Below are positions 56,291 through 64,000 of a stretch of DNA of 64,000 nt, piece by piece; position 1 is the first letter of the stretch, and each line of letters starts with the position of its first letter. The notes under the pieces were generated by a model that worked only from the letters and a program-made list of their open reading frames with translations, searched no databases and was not told where the DNA came from. Source of the stretch: Membranipora membranacea. Lineage: Eukaryota; Bryozoa; Gymnolaemata; Cheilostomatida; Membraniporidae. A program made the position numbers and the translations under genes. The stretch is taken from positions 2,480,001-2,544,000 of the forward strand of contig OU612068.1 of the NCBI GenBank assembly GCA_914767715.1. Reading direction: 5' to 3'.

Positions 56291-58483
56291 CCCTATAGGA
56301 GTTTAATTTGGCTAGAGTTTAATTTCGCTACTATGGTGAGTGAGTTTAATTTAAGATACACTAAATTACGCTAGTAGGCTTACTAGCAAAAATTAAAAAA
56401 AATGTCCAAGCTGGGATTCGAACCCAGGGCATAATCCTCCATCTGGTTGCAGGGCAGACACTTAGACCACTACACCCCACTTCCTTGCATGCATATTAAG
56501 CCAGAAGCAGCTATAGTATAAGTTGTTATGGCACGGACAATATTTGATGGCAGGATACTGATCATGTTTTATACTTCATTGGTGTATGTTCTGTAAAATT
56601 TACCGGGTGTACCCAGTTGTAGTGGTCATATTTAGAAATTAAAAGGTGTTTTGTTTTGGCATTATATGTGTGGGGAAATAACTCCTTTTCTGTGTAATCT
56701 AAGTAATCTAATGATCAGGGAATTCCAGGTTAAAATTGCATTGTGGGATTTTGTTGACATGGCAATTAATTCACCAAGTAAACTTGGAGAGAAGGCTGCT
56801 CGTATCAGACCAGCAAAAATTGAAAAATTTCAATTGAAATATGTCAAACTTCTTATGGGACTAGTATCAAATATTATAAATACTTGATGGCAGGATACTT
56901 GATGCTAGTATGATATTGTATGGTCTTAAGACCACTGACTTGGGGCAATTACAAACAACATTTTTGACGTTTCGATTGCCTCTTATGTCATTTTTTGGAT
57001 GGATATCTTTTGCATAACACATGAGCAAAGAGTTCAATGAGTGCCTCACTTTTCAGAAGGAAACCAAACTGTCAGAGTCTGAAAAACTTAGATATGCCAG
57101 CTTCGCACACTTTCCTAACATGCTAATGACAGGATATGGGGATATGCGGTAGCGCTGTCTCTCATCAACCATAAAACATATACAATGTAGAACCCAATAC
57201 TATAGTCTTGACTTGGGCCAACTGCATCAAACTCTTGACTTCCCACTAATCACATATCGATAGTGTGAATATTTGGGATATGCAGTAGTGCTGCGGCTGA
57301 CCTCTTCAACTGGGTACACACTTTTTTCCTACATCAAATTTGTCTCACGCTGTCATGTTTTGAGCAGTCTTATGTCTAGGCTGCTTTTTGTCTTGTTCTC
57401 GTTGAGATGTAGTGCTGTCGCTGACCACCTTTTAAAATGATGTGATATAAATTATCTTGTTAAAATCATACATATAGTCGTGTTTCCTGCTGACCATATC
57501 AATCACTTGACATTTCACTTACCTAACCGATTGTGAAGAAAATTGCAGGTATGCTACCGCGCTGCCGCTGACATGATTGCTACAACCGGGTACACTCTCA
57601 GTTTTGGATTCAGCACGTTGTTCTACCCTAGATATACCCTTGTTTTAAACTCGTAACATTTCACTTATTATTAGCGATTTTGAGAAAAATTGCGATATGC
57701 TGCCGCGCTGCCGATCTTCTGCTGACATGATTGCTACGACTGGGTACACTAGATCAAGTTTGGTCCATTTGCCTGCATTCCGAGCTGTGGCTCCCGATCC
57801 ACTGGTCACGCCGCGGTCACTGCATACAACCTCAATTTTGGATTCACCACGTTGTTCCACCCTAGAAACACCTTTTATTGAATTCTTATCATTTCACTTA
57901 TTGTATGCAATTTTGAGAAATATTGCGGATATGCTGCCGCAAGACAGTATCATACTAACCTCATAAAGATCTGACATTATACTTATTGAAAATTTTAAAT
58001 TTTTCCTGATCTAACACGAGCAGACTTCTGCAAGTTTACTTGGTAAATAAATTGGAAAGTCAACAAAATCCCCACGATGCAGTTTCAACCTGGAATTCCC
58101 TGAAGATTAGATTAGTAAGATTACACAGAATAGGAGCTATGTCCCCACACATATTATGCAAAAACAAAACACCTTTTAATTTCTAAATATGACCACTACA
58201 ACTGGGTACACCCGGTGAATTTTACAGAAGAAACATCAATGAAGTATAATATGCGATCAGTTTCCTGCCATCAAAAATTGTCCTGCCATTATTTTATAGA
58301 GCAGTTACAGCTAGGCTGCTTCTGGCCTATATGCCAGGTGTATTCCTGTATAATTGTACATTGTTTATGAAACTGAGTGGTGTTTATTGCTTAGGAAGTA
58401 ATTTCCGCTATCATACAATTTCGCTACTTAGGCAAAAATGGAAAAGCAATCCTAAATGCCGCGAAAACTAAACTCCTATAGGG
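56291..58483. mobile_element. Foldback-type DNA transposon with long inverted arms
   Basis: This is a 2.2-kb element starting CCCTATAGGAGTTTA and ending in its complement. Long inverted arms (about 56291-56800 and 58025-58483) match over several blocks, for example ACCGGGTGTACCCAGTTGTA at 56603 and its complement near 58200. Between them lie degenerate direct repeats with GATATGCTGCCGCGCTGCCG (57691) and variants at 57137, 57273, 57548 and 57927. There is no transposase ORF. No target duplication is evident. It resembles foldback elements such as Galileo or FB in structure only. Confidence 0.8.
56404..56475 (-). mobile_element. tRNA-like Pol III unit (pseudo-tRNA or SINE head)
   Basis: On the minus strand there are a tRNA-type A box (TAGTGGTCTAAGTG), an anticodon-like loop CCTGCAA, a perfect T-arm (CTGGGTTCGAATCCCAG) and then a T8 terminator. 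The acceptor 3' strand (CTTGGAC) has no matching 5' strand, and the variable region is long, so it is not a working tRNA. It is present only in the left arm of the foldback element. Confidence 0.6.
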
Positions 58484-59794
58484 TATATTAAGTCTATGGA
58501 TGTGAGTGACGTCACAATTTGAAAGCAAGTGTTCAGAGTGTCAAACCTGAACTACAAAGGGGCAAAGAAAAATCTCAAAGCAATACATGGTGCAGGGGGT
58601 GTCTAATAAAAAGTGCAGTAAAAGATCGAATGACAAAAAAATTTTAAAAGTAGAAACAGTTTTGTGAATGAAAGTTAATTCATTTTGGTGAATTTGATTT
58701 GTTTCCAGTTAGTGGGACTGGGAAGTACTCTACTATGCAATGATTGCTAATGTAATGCCACAAACTTGCACTTGCAGCTGTATGAGCACTTGTACTTGTC
58801 GATTGATTGAGTTGTCTTCAAATAAAACAATCCAGGTGAAAGGAAATAAAATAAAGTATTCAAGGGGGCGAGACTCTATTGTCAACTCCCACGCCATAAA
58901 TAAAGTGGTTGATAGTGGAGGGAACTGAGCACTTATATTCTTGGACCCTATGCGGTCGCTGTGAGATTGAGTCGGGTAGGCAACTTGTTGATTCTGGCTT
59001 TTTGCCTTTCCCCTGGCATCTAGTTTTCATCATTTGTTCATAGTTTTGCTTTATTAATTAATATACATAGTAATAAGCCTACAATTATGCTGTAGTAGTC
59101 AATTTTTTTCAAAACCAATTTTCATCACGCATAAATATGGGAGACTTCAATTCCGACTGCAAATGACAATCAATTTATTTCTGTACCAAGGACAACTCCT
59201 TGTTTGAACTTTGGCACAGCACCATCAATTAGTATGGTGAGCATGATTCATAATAAGGCAAGACACGTTGTCAAACAATGGAAGCCTGGCTTTGAATTGC
59301 TAATTCTTTGTCAAAATACCTAAAAAGATCGACAGTAGTCAAATGCCAATATTGCAATTTCTATTTCTGTGTCTTGTGTTGTCAGCGTAGCACATGTTAA
59401 AGGCCAAACATATAGTCAGTTCCAGTTCTCAGCTCATGAGGTAATTGATACAATTGCGGCATGCTTTCAATGGCTCTCATTCTACCTAACATCCCACTTG
59501 CTGATACCCATTTGATTTATAAACAAATTCAACAGAAAATTACTTTGAATTTGTTTACCTGAATGGAGATAGTTGTCTTCATTAATTTTCAAACGGTTCT
59601 ATATGTAAATTTGATTTACAATGGATTAGACACAAAATTCCATAATTTCTCCCTCAGAGAACAATAACGCAATAGCAGATTATTTTCTTGAGCTATTTAC
59701 ACATAAAGGCATTCTGAGTTGTGTTATTTGATAAGTCTGTATCATGGTCTACCTACGTAAGATAATTCATTCCATTATTTTGATCGCTGGGTCG
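58484..59794. other. Intergenic, no confident gene
   Basis: No ORF with a domain and no repeat structure that I can support. Confidence 0.4.
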
Positions 59795-59802
59795 CTGTTG
59801 AG

Positions 59803-60484
59803 TAAGGTTGGAACAGGTTTTGAACCCGGTCCTGGCCCGCGGGTTCAACCACCTTGGGGCAGTATCGGGTTTATCGAGCCGGGTTTAAGCTTGCCTGGTT
59901 TGAGCTTACTCAGGCCTAGTCAGTCATTTCATTAGCAATACCAAATACTAGTTATGTCTTTCTACTAGCTGGTCAAAACATCACCTGGACTCAGGCTTGA
60001 TCTAGCGATGTTGTGATCAGCAGTCCAGGCAGGTGATCAAAAAACTTTGTATTCCAACTACATGTAAAAATGGGAGGTGCCTTCATTTATGTGTAGTGGG
60101 GCAACTCCAAAGTGTTATATATGATGGCTATTAAAATTTGACTAATATTCAATATAGCAGTATGCCAAATCCTATGGCAATATCCATTTCGATGTAAAAT
60201 GATCTTTAGATCCAATATGGGAGCCTAGAACAGCAGCTTTGCCGATAACAGTTTTTGTATCTCAGGGAATGGGGGTTATCATGTAATAAGTTTGAATGTT
60301 ATGACTGCGGTACTTTGTGTATTTTTTGTATGAATGAATTCAATATTTTACAACGGCTCAGCAATAAATAGGTTCAGTAGCTCTGTTTCAAGCGTACTGG
60401 AACCCGACCTGGCCCGGTCCTGAAAGATAGCCAAAACCCGGAAACCCGACCCGGTTCTGGTTTTGTGAACCCGTTCCAGCCTTA
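59803..60484. mobile_element. hAT-like MITE with 8-bp target duplication
   Basis: The 682-bp element has ends TAAGGTTGGAACAGGTT and, in complement, TAAGGCTGGAACGGGTT. It is flanked on both sides by the identical octamer CTGTTGAG (59795-59802 and 60485-60492). An 8-bp duplication is typical of hAT (and P) transposition. Sub-terminal GGGTTTCCGGGTT-type repeats are rich in CCCGG. It has no transposase; the 63-residue ORF across its left end is incidental. Confidence 0.9.
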
Positions 60485-60492
60485 CTGTTGAG

Positions 60493-61008
60493 CAAATGTG
60501 TTGATTCTTGGCTAGCTAGGAGCTTATGGAAACTTTTTGGTGATTTTTGTATTTAGAAATAATTTTAGAATTATTATTTCTAGTTGGTCTGAAAAGATTA
60601 AGAGTCAGCTATGACAAAAAAGTACATTTAGGGAGTTCACTGATCTGACTAAAATGAGCCAGAGCTGAGCATGAGCATGCAGATAAAACTTTTATTGGTG
60701 AGAGCCTTATTCTTGACTTTTAATCTGATTTCTGATGATTAGAGTATATAGATCAAATATTGAAGTCTCCAGATTCACATATATTATGATCGCAGCTAGG
60801 TATTGAGGGGGTGTTGATGGATCTGAATCAGATTGCACTTATCATTTTGCTGTTTATGATTAATAACTGGCAGCACATTTGAAAAGCTGGATGTCCTGCT
60901 CAATTTTCAATTAAAATCACTGGCGACCATTGATTCTTACTTTGATGTTCAGGATTGGTTGCCAGAGCAAAGTCAGTAATACTCAATAATTGATGTTGGA
61001 TTGTAATA
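60493..61008. other. Non-coding spacer or intron
   Basis: I see nothing supportable here. It may be intron of the unidentified gene whose exon starts at 61513. Confidence 0.35.
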
Positions 61009-61500
61009 GACAGTTTTTCTGAGCTCTTATTTATGCCTCAATTCGGAGTTGTCCTCACTCCAGTTTGGTACTTTTAACCCACGCCGCATAGGAAAAACCT
61101 GCTGAAAGAGGGTTATCTTGAAAACCGCTCATGTTAGGATAAAAATGATTTTTGATTCAGAGTCTGCACCACTGAAAACCCTGGGAGACAGGGTTTCCAA
61201 ATCGTTGGAGGCTTGAATGTTGATAAATCTCAATTTTAGTGACGAAAATGATGAACAATTCTGCCAAATTGTCCGCAAAACAGGCAGAAAATGCTATAAT
61301 TGACTATCCAAATACTAAAATTCTTTCCCAAACTATGTCCTTATGAGTTTTCAATGTTGCAGATTCTGAATCAAAAATAATTTTTATCCCATTATAAGCG
61401 GTTTTCAAGATAACCCTCTTTTCATCACATTTTTCCTATGCAGCGTGGGTTAAAAGTACCAAACTGGAGAGAGGACAACTCCGAATTGAGGCCTAAATCA
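61009..61500 (+). mobile_element. MITE family M1, right-truncated copy
   Basis: This is the second copy of the element at 20723-21256, same orientation. Its internal part has a 25-bp deletion near 61300. It keeps the CCTCAATTCGGAGTTGTCC and ACCCACGCCGCATA blocks at both ends but lacks the last 17 bases of the right terminus. It is followed directly by the CTTTTTTTACAG splice acceptor of the exon at 61513. Confidence 0.85.
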
Positions 61501-61512
61501 CTTTTTTTACAG

Positions 61513-62749
61513 ATGCAATTACACAACAAAATCTAAGCATGATTTCTTAGATCACTTCTGTAACTTTGCATGGGAGAACTTGACATCAGGAGAAAAACGA
61601 AGTCATCAGCTAAAGGACTGCTCAGACTGCCTGACATCCCCACACCCTCGGTACTACAAACTCCTAGTTAGGAACTCAAAACTCAAAGATAAACTAGATG
61701 TAAAGCTACTACAGCTCACCAATGCTATCGGTACATCTGATGAAACAAGTGCATGGATTGAGCTGAATGTTGTCCTAGATGACCTTGGTACTGTATCTCG
61801 ATCCATGGTACATCTAAGTAAACAGTCTAGGTATAGTTTGATATAGGAAAGCACATATCTATTTCAGTCCTAGTCAGTCTAGTCCTTGATATGGTGTTTT
61901 TTCTCTGAAGCAGCCGATGTTTGTATTCATAGTTTTGTGTTTATGTATTGTTGGTATCTTTGTTGCTTATAGACACTGCACAATGTTGCCACTTTCTATT
62001 TGGTCACTGTCGGTTGCCGTTGCCTTTCGCCCATCAAAGTTACAACCATGATGATGCATTAATATGCACCTTTTATGTTGGCAGGCAATATTATCACCTT
62101 GGTGGTAAGAGTTTTTCCATAATAATATATCAAAGAAATTGAACTGTGCCAAACCCATTGACACTTTTCAGGTGTATCTGTTTCTGTTTACATTAACATT
62201 ACGGAAACTTTTTTGTAATGTACAACGCTGGATGACACCTTCCAATGGGCTTTTTTTTTCGCAATAAAGCCTTATTCAAAGGCCCCACAAATCAGGATTG
62301 GGGATTGAGATAAGGCTCAGTTTGATCAAGCCTGTATTGACAAGCTTGTCAAGCCAGGTTAAGTTTGATCCAATTTGCCAGCAGTTGAATAGAAGGGGGG
62401 GGGGGGTCATTCAAATAACGCCCCTGTTTGATTTAGGTGTTTTTGCTTAGCTGCAGCTTATTAGTAAGCACAGAGTGGTCTGCTCATGTAAAGTTCTCCT
62501 TGCCAGTTGGGTATCATGGCCTTTCATAATTAGGTGTCTGGTGGTGAATCTATGTAAAACTGAAATTGTGTCCTCTTTCTCATAATTAGCTGTCCAATGA
62601 GAATGATCATAAATGTGATGTTTTAGCTAATACACTTTGATGATTTGATAGGTAAGAACATGCATCTGGATGATATACCTAATATTTCAGCAAGTTCAAA
62701 TGGTCATTTGCAAGAAATTGCTGAGATCTTTGGATTTACCAACCCGCTG
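61513..62749 (+). CDS. Two exons of an unidentified gene (partial)
   Basis: Exon A (61513-61817) follows a TTTTTTTACAG acceptor. Its 305 bp are fully open (CNYTTKSKHDFLDHFCNFAW ... VSRSMVHL) and end at a CTAA/GTAAAC donor. Exon B (62652-62749) has a GATAG acceptor and a CTG/GTAAGG donor, and reads NMHLDDIPNISASSNGHLQE then IAEIFGFTNPL. The phases agree, giving about 134 residues. If exon A is not spliced it ends at a stop at 61847. The protein is charged and mostly helical, with no signal peptide in this part. I do not recognise the family. Upstream and downstream exons were not found. Confidence 0.5.
62268..62317. repeat. Short terminal-repeat element (AGCCTTAT type)
   Basis: AGCCTTAT and ATAAGGCT bound a 50-bp piece. 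It shares TGAGATAAGGCT with the hairpin at 29279-29359, so the two may be one tiny MITE family. Confidence 0.4.
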
Positions 62750-63202
62750 GTAAGGCAAGTGTCCTGTGATGATGTTTGTTGGTGATCAATGAATCAGGTT
62801 TAGTTCATTTTTAATTGTTGTGATGATGAGATGATGTCTTGATGAGTCAAGACATTGAACTTTATTTATCTGGACATATGCTGCATAAAGTATGTCAATA
62901 AATAATGTGAGAAAAAACACCAGCCATCCACATCACCATCATCTACATCACCTAGCAACAAATGACAGGCACCATCATAAAACCACGACCTTCCCTAAAT
63001 CCATCACTGCTCTTTGCAGAAAAAGCCTATTTTATAAATACGCATAAATACGTTAATGCCTTCTTATTTATTGCTTCTTTTATTTTTTGTTGTTTTCACA
63101 TGGTCTCATTTGCTTCATGCATTGATCGGTGGTTAATAAAGTTCATAATATTTTGCTTGCATCTTTTTTAACCGCATTTTGCTCTCTCGCTGTCTGGCTT
63201 TC

Positions 63203-63260
63203 TGTATCATAGGACTGCCACAGTTCCTGACTCTGTGGCAGTCCTATGATCTGAATACAG
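63203..63260. ncRNA. Hairpin 1, possible small-RNA precursor
   Basis: A perfect 18-bp stem (63206-63223 with 63233-63250) encloses a 9-nt loop. An outer CTGT/ACAG pairing extends it. The size is close to a minimal microRNA hairpin, but the perfect stem also fits a MITE relic. Confidence 0.35.
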
Positions 63261-63312
63261 GATCGCTGCCGCAAAAAAATCTTAGAGTGTAACATGTGGA
63301 GAAAGTTTGTCC

Positions 63313-63402
63313 CCTCTGTGGTGGCGGAGGGATATTGCAGATGTTTGGTATTGCAACGCTGTCATATCAAACATTTGCAATATCCCTCCGCCACCACAGA
63401 GG
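63313..63402. ncRNA. Hairpin 2, possible small-RNA precursor
   Basis: The 35-bp arms 63313-63347 and 63368-63402 are complementary except for one position that can pair G-U. The loop is 20 nt. The arms are GC-rich (GGTGGCGGAGGGATATTGCA) against an AT-rich background. The overall 90 nt matches a pre-miRNA-like or long-hairpin siRNA locus. Expression is unknown. Confidence 0.4.
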
Positions 63403-64000
63403 TAACATGACATGTTAAACCACGTTATTATTATTATTATGACTTTTAATATTATAATTGTATCATTATAACTGTCCTCGGTTCTATGGTAAGAGGAAAA
63501 TTCTTTATCTCAATTTTGTCACGGTTAGCACTATATGGTCTTTGTGCAGACTATTGAATATCTAGGTGAGTGATAATTTTGAAGCTCAGAACTTGAATTA
63601 ATTTCGTACAGAAATTCAAACAGTAGAAAAAAAAGCCGGGGGGGGGGGGGGGCCCTTATTCATTTGAAAGTTCTCATAATAAACTTGTGTAATTGGATTT
63701 TAGCGACTGATTTTATTGATTAATTTTCACATGTCTTCATGTTCAAAGGCTAACCATGGGTGTGTAATAGTAATATCAGCACCACTGTGTTGCAGTATTT
63801 TAATAACTCTCTTATCTAACTCTAAGGACACCACACCATCAATAGCCATCTGCCATCTTGGCTATCATTCATTCAGTCATATTGTGTGTCAATAACCAAA
63901 CCAGCAAAAGGCGTCTGTATTATCAATATATTATATTTTCCATTTTTATTCTGGTGCAGATTAAGTCCGGGACTTTTATCCAGAAATAAAAAATTGTTTG

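Larger units (their letters stand above)
62750..64000. other. Intron or intergenic with two hairpins
   Basis: This follows the donor of exon B. Besides the hairpins listed separately it holds a poly-G run near 63637-63652 and no recognisable coding exon. Confidence 0.4.

Noticed and set aside
56404-56475. Functional tRNA gene
   Set aside because: The acceptor stem does not pair and the variable region is abnormally long.
57697-57966. ORFs inside the foldback element
   Set aside because: They follow its degenerate repeats, with no transposase motif.
59744-59935. Pro/Gly-rich ORF of 63 residues
   Set aside because: It runs from flank into the CCCGG-rich end of the hAT-like MITE, so its composition reflects the element.

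Overview
The window is nuclear DNA of an animal. It is AT-rich, its genes are split by short introns (mostly 200-900 bp) with GT-AG borders, and it carries several families of small DNA transposons and a tRNA-derived SINE. Compact introns, low GC and a secreted ShKT/WSC/vWD/EGF mosaic protein would suit a marine invertebrate, possibly a non-bilaterian such as a sponge. The species cannot be fixed from the sequence alone.

Layout. (1) 192-8919, minus strand: the triacylglycerol-synthesis enzyme DGAT1, 12 exons well supported plus a first coding exon; the last exons lie left of the window. (2) 8920-14470: mostly non-coding, with one orphan minus-strand exon beside a 37-bp-arm hairpin. (3) 14471-20400: an intact eight-unit polyubiquitin gene (18287-20400) preceded by a partial tandem duplicate. 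The duplicate keeps promoter, 5' UTR intron and first ubiquitin exon, but is cut after ubiquitin residue 52 and fused to unrelated sequence. (4) 20401-24468: a MITE copy and a possible non-LTR retrotransposon tail. (5) 24469-51387, plus strand: a 55-exon gene I could thread in one continuous reading frame, 8184 coding bases and 2727 residues. Its order is signal peptide, ShKT, ShKT-like, WSC, ShKT, vWD-C8-TIL, about 39 EGF modules, follistatin/Kazal, Kazal, TSP1, follistatin/Kazal, C-terminal cystine knot. (6) 52847-54328: a broken signal-peptide plus WSC gene just downstream. (7) 56291-64000: a foldback transposon, an 8-bp-TSD (hAT-like) MITE, a second copy of the 20.7-kb MITE abutting the splice acceptor of an unidentified gene, and two long hairpins.

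The genes do not form an operon: DGAT1 is an ER lipid enzyme, polyubiquitin is a proteostasis gene with a stress-type promoter, and the large gene is an extracellular multidomain protein. The most unusual items are the large mosaic protein, a 22-copy minisatellite built from one of its 5' splice sites, the promoter-bearing chimeric ubiquitin fragment, and the paired long hairpins near 63.2-63.4 kb.

All exon boundaries were read by eye from splice signals, open frames and phase continuity. No alignments or database searches were run.
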